Assembly (NCBI GenBank): GCA_020636275.1
Contig: JACJYD010000003.1
Location: forward strand, 1 to 64,000
DNA: 64,000 nt
Direction of reading: 5' to 3'
DNA from: Lewinellaceae bacterium
Lineage (GTDB): Bacteria; Bacteroidota; Bacteroidia; Chitinophagales; Saprospiraceae
Below the pieces are notes generated by a model. That model searched no databases. It was given only the letters and a program-made list of their open reading frames with translations, and was not told where the DNA came from. Position 1 is the first letter of the stretch, and every line of letters starts with the position of its first letter. Positions 19,436 through 27,711 of this stretch are shown here, piece by piece. The position numbers and the translations under genes are program-made.

Positions 19436-20815
19436 TTAAGCTTCTTTGTTGGGTCTGATTACCGACCCAACCACCATCGCCGCCAAACTCCCCAACAACC
19501 CCCAGATCAAACTGGGACTCTCCGCCTGAATAAAGAACTCAAATACGATCCATGTTCCCATCCCGACCGTGATCGAGAGAAGGGCCCCAAGCGTGGAGGC
19601 CCGCTTCCAGTAAAGCCCCAGGGTCAGCGGCACGAACAGCGATACCAGGCTCAGCGTCGACGACTGCGCCACGAGGTCGAAGATGTTTTGTTGCCAGATG
19701 GCCATGGAAGCGGAGGCCGCTGCAACCCCCACCACCGCCAACCGCATGGTGCGCAATAGCCCTTTATCGGTCATGTTCTTGAAATAGGGCTTGATCAGGT
19801 TCTCGCCGATGACAGTGGAAGGCGCGAGGATGGCGCCGGAGGTCGTACTGAGAATGGCCGAAAGCAAGGCGCCGAAAAACAGGATCTGAATTGCCATATT
19901 CCCATGCAGCAAAACGGTGGAAATGATCACCATCTGGCTGTCGCCTTCCATCAGTTCGGGGTAGAGTTCAAAACTGCACAGGCCGATTAACAGCGGGAAC
20001 AAGCCAATGGTCAGATACATCACCCCGCCGAGATAGGAAGCCCGCACGGCGGTCTTTGCATCCCGGGCCGACATCACCCGCTGAAACACGTCCTGTCCGG
20101 GAATGGACCCCAATCCGATCGTGATCCAGGCGGCCATGTAGTGCAGAATGGCATGTGGGTTTCGCTCCGGGAAAAAGCGGTAAAATTCCCGGGGTTGCGC
20201 ATTGATCACGGTTTCCAGGCCGCCGGCTTTGCTGACCAGTGAAACGGACAGGATCACCATCCCGAGCACGATCATGATGGTCTGGATGAAATCGGTGATC
20301 GACACCGCCCACATCCCGCCGATGTAGGTGTAAAAGACCACGATGATCGTGCAGAGCAGGATGCCGTATTCCAGGGGCAACCCGATCAGGGTTTGGAAAA
20401 TGATCGCCATGGCCACTAACTGTGCCGCGATCCAGCCGAAGAACGACGGCACCATGAAAATAGCCGAGAGAAACTCGATCGTCCGGTTGTACCGCAGGCG
20501 GAAGTAGTCGTTGAAGGTCAGGATGTTGAGCTTGTAGAGGGGACGGGCAAAAAAGACGCCTACTAAAATAAGGCACAAGGCGGCCCCGAAGGGGTCTTCA
20601 ATGATGCCGATAACCCCGTTTTCGATAAACTCGCTCGAAGCGCCCATGATGGTTTCCGACCCGAACCAGGTGGCAAACAGTGCCGATCCGGCTACCAACA
20701 GCGGCAGGTTGCGCCCCGCGATCACGAAGTCGCGCGTCGATTTGACCCGCCGCGAGGCCCAGTAGCCGATCAGCAGGGTACCGGTGAGGTAAAGGGTGAT
20801 GAATGTCAGAAGCAT
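19436..20815 (-). CDS. Sodium:solute symporter (SSS family)
   Basis: 459 aa from the ATG at 20815. A longer frame to 20878 would add a basic stretch lying in an inverted repeat, so it is rejected. About 13 hydrophobic helices are visible. The block ASRRVKSTRDFVIAGRNLPL and the helix WFGSETIMGASSE near the N-terminus, followed by WAVSITDFIQTIMIVLGM, fit the SSS (LeuT-fold) family. These move a solute inward using the sodium gradient. Substrate (sugar, proline, pantothenate and others) cannot be assigned. It stands alone on the minus strand, with the M14 gene upstream. Confidence 0.87.
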   Translation of the reverse strand: MLLTFITLYLTGTLLIGYWASRRVKSTRDFVIAGRNLPLLVAGSALFATWFGSETIMGASSEFIENGVIGIIEDPFGAALCLILVGVFFARPLYKLNILTFNDYFRLRYNRTIEFLSAIFMVPSFFGWIAAQLVAMAIIFQTLIGLPLEYGILLCTIIVVFYTYIGGMWAVSITDFIQTIMIVLGMVILSVSLVSKAGGLETVINAQPREFYRFFPERNPHAILHYMAAWITIGLGSIPGQDVFQRVMSARDAKTAVRASYLGGVMYLTIGLFPLLIGLCSFELYPELMEGDSQMVIISTVLLHGNMAIQILFFGALLSAILSTTSGAILAPSTVIGENLIKPYFKNMTDKGLLRTMRLAVVGVAAASASMAIWQQNIFDLVAQSSTLSLVSLFVPLTLGLYWKRASTLGALLSITVGMGTWIVFEFFIQAESPSLIWGLLGSLAAMVVGSVIRPNKEA

Positions 20816-20831
20816 ATCTTTCAAAAATATC

Positions 20832-20924
20832 ACCGCGACGACGCGACGGACGCGACGCTTGTCGTACAAAAGCTCCAAACCTTGGAAAAGCAGGTCCTCG
20901 TTGCGTACGTTGCGTCGTCGCGGT
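20832..20924. repeat. Long imperfect inverted repeat, arms about 26 nt
   Basis: The left arm (20832-20857, starting ACCGCGACGACGCGACGG) and right arm (20899-20924, ending GTCGTCGCGGT) match over 26 positions with three mismatches, around a 41-nt centre. Both arms are built from GACGC-like units. It sits between the M14 peptidase stop and the symporter start. Confidence 0.75.
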
Positions 20925-20940
20925 TATTAATTATCAGGGG

Positions 20941-22725
20941 TCATTTTTCTTCTTTTTCAAGAGGGAGTTCCTTCAACTCTAATAACCGTGCCACGGGGTA
21001 GAGCCGGTGCGTCGGTTCATACCACGGCGAATGCCGGTACACCCAGTCGAGCTGCCTGCGTGGGTTAGAGGCAAAGTCCGGATCCTCCTTTTTTAACGCC
21101 TCCAACTCCTCCCGCACTTCAGGGTGTTCCTTCAGAAATTCGGCGGCGATATCTTCGAATACATATGCCGAAAAATATTCCTTCTGATCGAGGTTGCCGT
21201 CGAAAAAATTCCAGCAGAAGTAGGAATCTGGCGCCTGAGGCTCCAGAACAGATACCAAAAAGCGGGTACCTTCTTCCTGTTGAGTGAAGACCACCACATC
21301 GCCGGCCCGGAAAAGGGCCGTTCGCTCCACCGGATCCACTTCCACATCATAGTGGAGGTAGTGGCCCTCATAAGGGCCGCGACGGTCTTTGTAATTCCGG
21401 ATGTAATACTGCGTGACCGGGATCTCCACGTCTGAGGTCAGGCGGTACATTTCGAGGCCGTTCCAGCGGAGCCGGTCGAGCACTTCGGTGAACCCCTGCG
21501 GAATGATATAGGCTTGCGGTGGAACGACAGACAAGGTGGGTTTGAAATGAGGATAGTAGGGTATATTCTTTTCATACGGTTCGCTCCGGTCGTAATACAA
21601 CCGGTCGAACCCGGTGACTTCACTGGGTTTGTATTTGGCGGCGTAGCCTTTGAAGAGGAGTGAATCGACCTGCGTCGTGTCGATCTCCCAGTCGAGGTCG
21701 ACCTTTTTGAGTACAGCCCGGTCGAAGAGGAGTATGTCGTGGTTTTCGCGCACCCACCAATAATCTCTTACCATCACTTCGAGGAGGGTCTCCATGAACG
21801 CATACGTGCTGCGCACCCTGTCGCGGAAGGGTTTGAGCATGTGGGTTTCGGGCATGAAGCCGATACAGTTGAACAGGGCTGCATAGCCGGTGGAATAGCG
21901 CGGCAGGTCGAGGAATCCGTAGAGTCCCGTTTCAGGTGGACCGTTGGTGTTCATGTACGGTACCATGGGCCAGTTCTTCTCCGCCATCCGGGTGTTCAGT
22001 TCAGGCCAGAGGGTTTTTACCAGGTAGTCGGCCAGTATGGGGTCGAGCTTGTCTTTTTGCGTGGCCAGCAGGGTCATGGTATAGGTGTAATCAGCGCCGT
22101 TGGAGACGTGGTTGTCGACAAAGAGGTCGGGCCGCCAATAGTGAAAGACCTGGTTGAAGGTCTGCGCTTCTTTCGAATCGCATTTGATGAAATCGCGGTT
22201 GAGGTCCAGGTTGCGGGAGTTGCCCCGGAATCCGTAGGACTCCGGCCCGTTCTGGTTGGCGCGGGTGGTGGAGTTACGGTTCAGGACGCCGCCCAGGTTG
22301 TACATCGGGATCGCCACAATGACCGTGTGTTCGATCAGTTTCCGCTTGGCGGGGTCCTGCAGCAGGTCGCGAAACAGCATCATGGTGGCGTCCACGCCAT
22401 CGGGCTCGCCGGGATGAATGGCATTGTTGACGAGCAGGATGCATTTGCCTTTTTTTTGAATGGAATCCGGATCGAAGTCCCCGTCCAGCGAGATCGCCGC
22501 TACATGAAGCGGCAGTCCGGCGTCGGTAAGGCCCCATTCTTCCAGGCTCATTTCTTCATACCGGGCATCCAATTGTTTGTAAAAGTCAATGGCCTCCGCA
22601 TAAGTGGCCGTGTGGTTTTCATTTTTCTCAAAAGGGGTGACCAATCGTTCAGCTTGCTGCCCAAAGATCGCCTTTCCCGGAAAAAACAGGGTAGCACCTG
22701 TAACGACTAAAATCCTGAAAGTCAT
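20941..22725 (-). CDS. M14 family zinc carboxypeptidase (exported)
   Basis: 594 aa from the ATG at 22725, which begins a signal peptide (MTFRILVVTGATLFFPGKAIFG). The M14 zinc site is seen as NNAIHPGEPDGVDA (HxxE) with the third ligand in FVDNHVSNGADY. A basic block DLNRDFIKCDS supplies the substrate-carboxylate Arg, and the ETHMLKP region is a plausible catalytic Glu site. The C-terminal 250 residues are an extra domain of unknown function. Expected role: periplasmic or extracellular peptide trimming. A 15-bp hairpin lies directly upstream (22740-22773). Confidence 0.82.
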   Translation of the reverse strand: MTFRILVVTGATLFFPGKAIFGQQAERLVTPFEKNENHTATYAEAIDFYKQLDARYEEMSLEEWGLTDAGLPLHVAAISLDGDFDPDSIQKKGKCILLVNNAIHPGEPDGVDATMMLFRDLLQDPAKRKLIEHTVIVAIPMYNLGGVLNRNSTTRANQNGPESYGFRGNSRNLDLNRDFIKCDSKEAQTFNQVFHYWRPDLFVDNHVSNGADYTYTMTLLATQKDKLDPILADYLVKTLWPELNTRMAEKNWPMVPYMNTNGPPETGLYGFLDLPRYSTGYAALFNCIGFMPETHMLKPFRDRVRSTYAFMETLLEVMVRDYWWVRENHDILLFDRAVLKKVDLDWEIDTTQVDSLLFKGYAAKYKPSEVTGFDRLYYDRSEPYEKNIPYYPHFKPTLSVVPPQAYIIPQGFTEVLDRLRWNGLEMYRLTSDVEIPVTQYYIRNYKDRRGPYEGHYLHYDVEVDPVERTALFRAGDVVVFTQQEEGTRFLVSVLEPQAPDSYFCWNFFDGNLDQKEYFSAYVFEDIAAEFLKEHPEVREELEALKKEDPDFASNPRRQLDWVYRHSPWYEPTHRLYPVARLLELKELPLEKEEK

Positions 22726-22739
22726 AAAAGAAATTTTTT

Positions 22740-22773
22740 GAGGGGAAGATGGGCGAGCGCCCATCTTCCCCTC
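22740..22773. repeat. 15-bp hairpin in the leader of the M14 gene
   Basis: GAGGGGAAGATGGGC (22740-22754) pairs perfectly with 22759-22773. On the minus strand it is followed by A-rich, not U-rich, sequence and then the M14 start codon 15 nt away, so it is not an ordinary terminator. Confidence 0.75.
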
Positions 22774-22893
22774 AGTGATCTATTCTCCTGTTTAAAGACA
22801 GTGAAATTAAGAGAATTTTAACGGCTTTCCACTTTCTTTTTTTGAGTTAAAGTCCTGTCTATCTTGTTATAAAGGTGTATGCCCAATCACCTC

Positions 22894-22924
22894 GGACGAG
22901 TGTGGTCGTCGACCACACTCGTCC
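22894..22924. repeat. Near-perfect 31-bp palindrome
   Basis: GGACGAGTGTGGTCG (22894-22908) and its complement (22910-22924) flank a single central T. It lies 50 bp upstream of the start of the protease-propeller-barrel gene. It could be an operator, an RNA hairpin or a repeat-element remnant. Confidence 0.75.
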
Positions 22925-22973
22925 CAAACCCCTTGGTTTAAGAATATTCCCAGACCATTTAAAAACAGTTGCC

Positions 22974-25900
22974 ATGACTTATTTTAGATTTTTTTTGGCA
23001 GGATTGGCACTCCTGGTTTCCTGGAATGCCGCTTCTGCGCAGTATTTCGGTAAAAATAAACCCCGATACGAAAAGTTTGATTTCCAGGTATATGAGTCGC
23101 CCACTTTTGAGGTGTATAATTACCTGGAGGACAAGGAACCACTCAAGGAATTCACCACCTGGGCGGAGCAGTGGTACCACCTGCACCAGGCTATTTTCCA
23201 GGACACGTTCGAGTACCGCAATCCCATCATCCTGTACAGCAACCACGCTGATTTTCAGCAGACCAATTCGATCGGCGGATCGATCGGCGTAGGGACCGGC
23301 GGGGTCACCGAAGCGTTGAAAAACCGGGTCGTTCTTCCGCTTGCCATGTCGGACCAGCAAACTCACCACGTGCTCGGACACGAATTGGTGCACGCTTTTC
23401 AATATGATCTCATCCTGAAAGGGGATTCCACCAATCTGGAGAGCCTGGGCAACCTGCCGCTCTGGATGGTGGAAGGGTTGGCCGAATATATGTCGATCGG
23501 CCGAAACGATGCACACACTTCCATGTGGATGCGGGATGCCGTGCTCAACGACGATATCCCGACTATCAAGGATATGGATAAGGTAGACAAGTATTTCCCC
23601 TACAGGTGGGGGCAGGTGTTCTGGTCATTTATTACGGGCCTGTATGGCGATGAGGTGATCAAGCCCCTTTTCGTGAACACCGCCAAATACGGGTTCGACG
23701 AAGCCTGTCAGAAGGTGTTCCAGGTGAAGAGCAAGGAATTGTCGGAACTTTGGGTGAATTCAATCAAAAAGTACTACGGCGATATGCTCGGCGACCGGAA
23801 GCCCGATCCGGTTGGCCGGAGCCTGGTTTCGAAAGACAATGGGGGGCGCATCAATATTGCGCCGGTGTTGAGCCCGGATGGCAAGTACCTCATTTTTCTT
23901 TCGGAGAAGAACTTGTTTACCACCGACCTCTTTTTGGCGAATGCCGCCAACGGGGAGATCATTCGCTTGGTGGGCAGTACGGCCCGGGACGGCCACATCG
24001 ACGAATACGATTATATCGAATCGGCAGGCACCTGGTCGCCCGACAGCAAGCGGTTTGCTTTTGTCGGGATCAGCAAGGGAGATAATGTCCTGATCATAAA
24101 GGATGTGTTTACGGGGAAAACGCTGGAAGAAATTTTCCTGAAAGGCGTGCCGGCCTTCCAAAACCCGGCCTGGTCGCCCGATGGAAAGTCGATGGTGGTG
24201 ACCGGTCTGGTCAACGGCCGGACCGACCTGTATCTAGTCAATCTGCGTTCGAAGAAAGTAGAACGCCTGACGAACGATAAATACGCCGAACTCCTGCCCG
24301 CCTGGTCGGATGATGGCCGGTATATCGCTTATTCCACCGACAGGCTTAGCCATCAACGCGGCCGGACCGATGGTAAATGGGTCTTCAACCTGGCCCGCTA
24401 CGATGTCGATAATCGCAGCAACGAAGACTTTGACATCTTCCCCGGCGCCGACAATTTCAACCCCATCTTCGATGTAGACGGCAACCTGGTCTTTTTGTCC
24501 GACCGCGACGGCTACCGGAACATTTACCGCTATGAGCCCGCAACCGGAAAAGTCTATCAGCTCACCGATCTGCTGACCGGGGCAAGCGGGATCACTCCGT
24601 ATGCACCGGCCATTACGGCGAGCCGGTCGGAACGGCGCAACCGCTTTCTCTACACTTATTTCTACGATGGGGACTACAGCATTTTCTCCGCCCGTCCGGA
24701 AGACTTTCTCAACCGCGAAGTCGATCCATCAGCGGTCGATATGACCGCAGCGCAGTTGCCGCATCAAAACCGCCTGGCCAGCCGCATCGTCGACTCTCAA
24801 CTCGAGCAGTTGGATACGCTGCCCGGCGCCGAATCGCTGGTCTTTTCCGAAGATAAATACCGGCCCAAATTCCGGCTCGATTTTGCCAGCGGGGGGGCCG
24901 GCGTCGGCGCTACCAACAGTTTTGGCGGCATGGCCGGCGGAGCGGGGGCCGTCAATCTCTACTTCAGCGATATGCTGGGCGACCATCAGTTGTTTACCAG
25001 CCTTACGATGAACGGACAGGTGGTCGATTTTGCCGGCGCTGTAGCCTACCTCAACCAAAAAAACCGGCTGGGGTGGGGCCTGAGCTTCTCTCATTTCCCG
25101 AATTACTACGGTACGGGCGACCTTTTCGCCGGCTTCGATACCCTGCAGGCAAACGGCTTGCTGATCCCGGTTCAGCACTATAAACGGCTCGAAATGCGCA
25201 ATTTTTCGGACCAGACCGGTGTTTTTGCACAGTATCCGTTCTCAACGGTGCTGCGAGTGGAAGGGGGCGCCAATTACACCTTCTTCTACAGCCGGATCGA
25301 TCAGGTCGATACCTACCTGGACCTTTTCAACCAGTTTGTATATCAGCAGCGCGAAAAGGTCGATCCGGCTACGGTAAACGCGCCCATCCTCAAAGGGCAG
25401 ATCATGTCTGCTTATGTTGCGTTGGTTGGCGATAATTCCTTCTTTGGAATAGCTTCCCCGCTGAAAGGGTACCGGTACCGCATCGGGGTGGAAAAATACT
25501 ACAACGGGTTTGGCAACCGCGACTACATTGGCGATGTAAACCTGTGGTCTGTTACCGCCGACTATCGCCACTATTTCCGGGTCAATCCGGTGACCTTTGC
25601 CCTGCGGGCCACGCACCAGGGATTTTACGGACCCAACGCCGACCGGTTTGTTCAGCAATATCTGGGATATCCCTGGAATGTAAGGGGTTACTTCTCGGGT
25701 AAAAGCATGGATATTCTGAGCGCAAACGGGAAAGATTTCAGCATCCTGCTGGGGTCGAAGATGTTATTGGCCAGCGCCGAAGTGCGACTGCCACTGTCCG
25801 GGCCGGAGCGTTTGTCGCTGATCCCGTCGCGCACCCTCCTCACCGAGTTTTCGCTGTTTCTGGATAGCGGGTTGGCCTGGGATGACTGGTCGGAGTTTCG

Positions 25901-26072
25901 CAATTCGGAAAGCGGGAAGTGGTTTCCGGGAACGACTGCGCCTATTTTCAGCGCCGGCGCTTCCCTGCGCATCAACCTTTTTGGCGCCCTGATCCTCGAG
26001 CCCTACTACGCCTTCCCGTTGATGAAGAATACGAAAGGGGTCTTCGGGATTAACTTTACCCCGGGATGGTAA
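22974..26072 (+). CDS. Gluzincin peptidase-like / TolB propeller / outer-membrane barrel fusion protein
   Basis: 1032 aa from the ATG at 22974 (signal peptide MTYFRFFLAGLALLVSWNAASAQ). Residues about 30-290 form a peptidase-MA-like domain with HELVH (136-140) and a third ligand E167 in WMVEGLAEYMS, so the zinc site is complete. Residues about 300-600 contain repeats of the TolB/DPP4 propeller type (LSPDGKYLIFLSEKN, AWSPDGKSMVVTG, WSDDGRYIAYSTDR). From about 650 the protein becomes beta-rich and Gly/aromatic-rich and ends with FGINFTPGW, a terminal aromatic outer-membrane barrel as in the Omp85/BamA-like C-terminus. It is predicted to display a metalloprotease at the cell surface. The propeller may bind peptides (inference). 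A 17-bp hairpin follows the stop. Confidence 0.82.
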   Translation: MTYFRFFLAGLALLVSWNAASAQYFGKNKPRYEKFDFQVYESPTFEVYNYLEDKEPLKEFTTWAEQWYHLHQAIFQDTFEYRNPIILYSNHADFQQTNSIGGSIGVGTGGVTEALKNRVVLPLAMSDQQTHHVLGHELVHAFQYDLILKGDSTNLESLGNLPLWMVEGLAEYMSIGRNDAHTSMWMRDAVLNDDIPTIKDMDKVDKYFPYRWGQVFWSFITGLYGDEVIKPLFVNTAKYGFDEACQKVFQVKSKELSELWVNSIKKYYGDMLGDRKPDPVGRSLVSKDNGGRINIAPVLSPDGKYLIFLSEKNLFTTDLFLANAANGEIIRLVGSTARDGHIDEYDYIESAGTWSPDSKRFAFVGISKGDNVLIIKDVFTGKTLEEIFLKGVPAFQNPAWSPDGKSMVVTGLVNGRTDLYLVNLRSKKVERLTNDKYAELLPAWSDDGRYIAYSTDRLSHQRGRTDGKWVFNLARYDVDNRSNEDFDIFPGADNFNPIFDVDGNLVFLSDRDGYRNIYRYEPATGKVYQLTDLLTGASGITPYAPAITASRSERRNRFLYTYFYDGDYSIFSARPEDFLNREVDPSAVDMTAAQLPHQNRLASRIVDSQLEQLDTLPGAESLVFSEDKYRPKFRLDFASGGAGVGATNSFGGMAGGAGAVNLYFSDMLGDHQLFTSLTMNGQVVDFAGAVAYLNQKNRLGWGLSFSHFPNYYGTGDLFAGFDTLQANGLLIPVQHYKRLEMRNFSDQTGVFAQYPFSTVLRVEGGANYTFFYSRIDQVDTYLDLFNQFVYQQREKVDPATVNAPILKGQIMSAYVALVGDNSFFGIASPLKGYRYRIGVEKYYNGFGNRDYIGDVNLWSVTADYRHYFRVNPVTFALRATHQGFYGPNADRFVQQYLGYPWNVRGYFSGKSMDILSANGKDFSILLGSKMLLASAEVRLPLSGPERLSLIPSRTLLTEFSLFLDSGLAWDDWSEFRNSESGKWFPGTTAPIFSAGASLRINLFGALILEPYYAFPLMKNTKGVFGINFTPGW

Positions 26073-26141
26073 AGTTTTGTTAAAAAAGTCGCGTGCCCTT
26101 TGTGGAATCCTCCAGAGAGGGGCCTCTATATCTATGCAAAG

Positions 26142-26180
26142 TTCAGGGAGGAGGCCGCCAAAAGCGGCCTCCTCCCTGAA
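26142..26180 (+). terminator. Hairpin after the barrel fusion gene
   Basis: TTCAGGGAGGAGGCCGC (26142-26158) pairs perfectly with 26164-26180 around CAAAA. Weakly U-rich sequence (TAAATTT) follows. It lies 70 nt past the stop codon. Confidence 0.65.
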
Positions 26181-26380
26181 TAAATTTCCAATCGCATACT
26201 AATCCAAGGGTTTATAAATGCTGAGCTTAACCCCAAAAAGACCAGCAAGCGTAGTTCTCCACGCAGCCGGTTTCGGCTGGCTGTTGTGGAGGATTTTACG
26301 TACCGGCCCGACCTGAATCCCGTATTAAAGATTGTCTTTCGCTCTCTCTGATTCTGATAGCCCGGCTCTTACCTTTTGGC

Positions 26381-26655
26381 CGGGCTTATTTGTTGTGGAG
26401 GGAAGGGGCGGGGGCCCCCTTCCCTCCCTAGGTTTTAATGAAATCGGGCTTATTTGTTGTGGAGGGAAGGGGCGGGGGGCCCTTCCCTCCCTAGGTTTTA
26501 ATGAAATCGGGCTTATTTGTTGTGGAGGGAAGGGGAGGGGGCCCCTTCCCTCCCTAGGTTTTAATGAATTTAGGCTTATTTGTATTGGAGAGAAGGGGTG
26601 CGAATCCCCCTTCCCTCCATGGTTTAATTGGATACGGGCTTATTTGTTGTGGAGG
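26381..26655. repeat. Tandem array of 63-64 bp units with internal hairpin
   Basis: Units begin at 26381, 26445, 26508, 26571 and 26635 (the last is partial) with CGGGCTTATTTGTTGTGGAG or a close variant. Each of the four full units holds GGAGGGAAGGG...CCCTTCCCTCC (the fourth with GGAGAGAAGGG), forming a strong hairpin. The stem is conserved while the central bases differ from unit to unit. There are no spacers, so it is not a CRISPR array. Confidence 0.9.
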
Positions 26656-26660
26656 AGCGA

Positions 26661-27530
26661 TCAACCCAAATGGTTTTGAAAAAAGGAGGAAGTGGCCTCT
26701 TCCAATACCTTGGAAAACGGGGGTAATTCTTCTCCCTCAAACGGGTGGCTTCCACCGAAAACGTGATCGGCGCCTTCGATGACGACGAGCTCGGCGCCGG
26801 GGTTCCAGGATTTTAACTCCTGGGCCTGGGCCACGGGTACGCCGGGGTCGGCCGAACCGTGCACGATGAGCATGGGCTTTTTGAGGTGACGCAGCTGGGT
26901 TTCTACCTCATAAGCCTTTTTATGCAATTGGAAATCTTCATACAGCTGAAAGTAGAGGGGCATATCTTGCCCGGTTCGGGCGTTGGCGATGTAGACCACT
27001 CCGTCCTGGCGCCAGCGTTCTACCCGCTCTGGGTCTTTCCAAAGGAATCCGAGGTCGCTGACGGCTGCCCACGTGGCGACGGCTTTGATGCGGGATTCCC
27101 GGGCAGCGAAGAGGATCGAGATAGCGCCGCCCCGGCTGTGGCCGATCAGCCCCAGGCGATTGAGGTCGCAGGCGGCAGGGAGCCAATCGGGCCTCTGGGA
27201 AAGGGTTTGAACCAGCGTTTCCAGGTCCATAAGCTCTTTGGTGTAGTTATTTTGCCCAAAAGCCTCCAGATCTGCAAAATCGACCGGGTGATCGGGGGTG
27301 ACCCCATTATGGGAAAAATTGAACTTGAGGAAACCGATGCCTCTGGAGGCAAACCTGGATGCCAGGAGATGCCAATGTCCCCAATCCTTGAACCCCTTGA
27401 ACCCATGGGCAAAAAGAACGAGAGGGAACGAATCGGGCCCTATCGGGGTATAGAGGTCCAACCCAAAGGGACGACCGGCGGAAGATGGCAGCAACAGGTC
27501 TTTTTTTACACTAAAATCAAATCTTTTCAC
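26661..27530 (-). CDS. Alpha/beta hydrolase (dienelactone hydrolase/esterase-like)
   Basis: 289 aa. The nucleophile elbow is GHSRGG (about 133-138), the acid is in HGSADPGVP (about 225) and the His in EGADHVFGG (about 254). The oxyanion region FAHGFKGFKDWGHW is present. These place it in the alpha/beta hydrolase superfamily, near prolyl-oligopeptidase or dienelactone-hydrolase-like members. No signal peptide, so cytoplasmic. The substrate is unknown. It is convergent with the large barrel fusion gene and divergent from the polyprenyl synthase gene. Confidence 0.85.
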   Translation of the reverse strand: MKRFDFSVKKDLLLPSSAGRPFGLDLYTPIGPDSFPLVLFAHGFKGFKDWGHWHLLASRFASRGIGFLKFNFSHNGVTPDHPVDFADLEAFGQNNYTKELMDLETLVQTLSQRPDWLPAACDLNRLGLIGHSRGGAISILFAARESRIKAVATWAAVSDLGFLWKDPERVERWRQDGVVYIANARTGQDMPLYFQLYEDFQLHKKAYEVETQLRHLKKPMLIVHGSADPGVPVAQAQELKSWNPGAELVVIEGADHVFGGSHPFEGEELPPFSKVLEEATSSFFQNHLG

Positions 27531-27711
27531 ACCTGTGGTAGTTTATACACAAAGAAAATTGGTTTGCTAATAGGGCGGCCGAAAGCTGCACTACTAGTAA
27601 GTGGTTTACAAAAGTACATGGTATTTTCCTGGAATGGGGTGTCACCCGCTCCTGGAAATTCTCGTATCTTTCGGCATTCATTGTCGAGCAAGGGCTTTAT
27701 AACCGGACTTT

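Larger units (their letters stand above)
26073..26660. other. 588-bp convergent intergenic region without a supported gene
   Basis: Between two convergent genes. From left to right it holds a 17-bp hairpin (26142-26180), an imperfect hairpin (26257-26291, CTCCAC/GTGGAG plus CAGCCG/CGGCTG), a GC-rich stem AGCCCGGC/GCCGGGCT (26359-26386) followed by TATTTGTT, and a tandem array of 63-64 bp hairpin-containing units (26381-26655). The small open frame across the array is an effect of the repeat and is not called as a gene. Confidence 0.8.

Noticed and set aside
26590..26620. tRNA-like T-arm (GGGG-TGCGAAT-CCCC) in the fourth repeat unit
   Set aside because: No matching D-arm, anticodon arm or acceptor stem; it is a variant of the repeat hairpin.
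26381..26655. CRISPR array
   Set aside because: Units are 63-64 bp and contiguous without unique spacers; no cas genes in the window.
26332..26679. 115-aa frame across the tandem repeats as a repeat protein
   Set aside because: Its repeats arise from the 63-bp DNA period and break at the 64-bp units; no start signal or domain, and the stem symmetry explains the conservation better.
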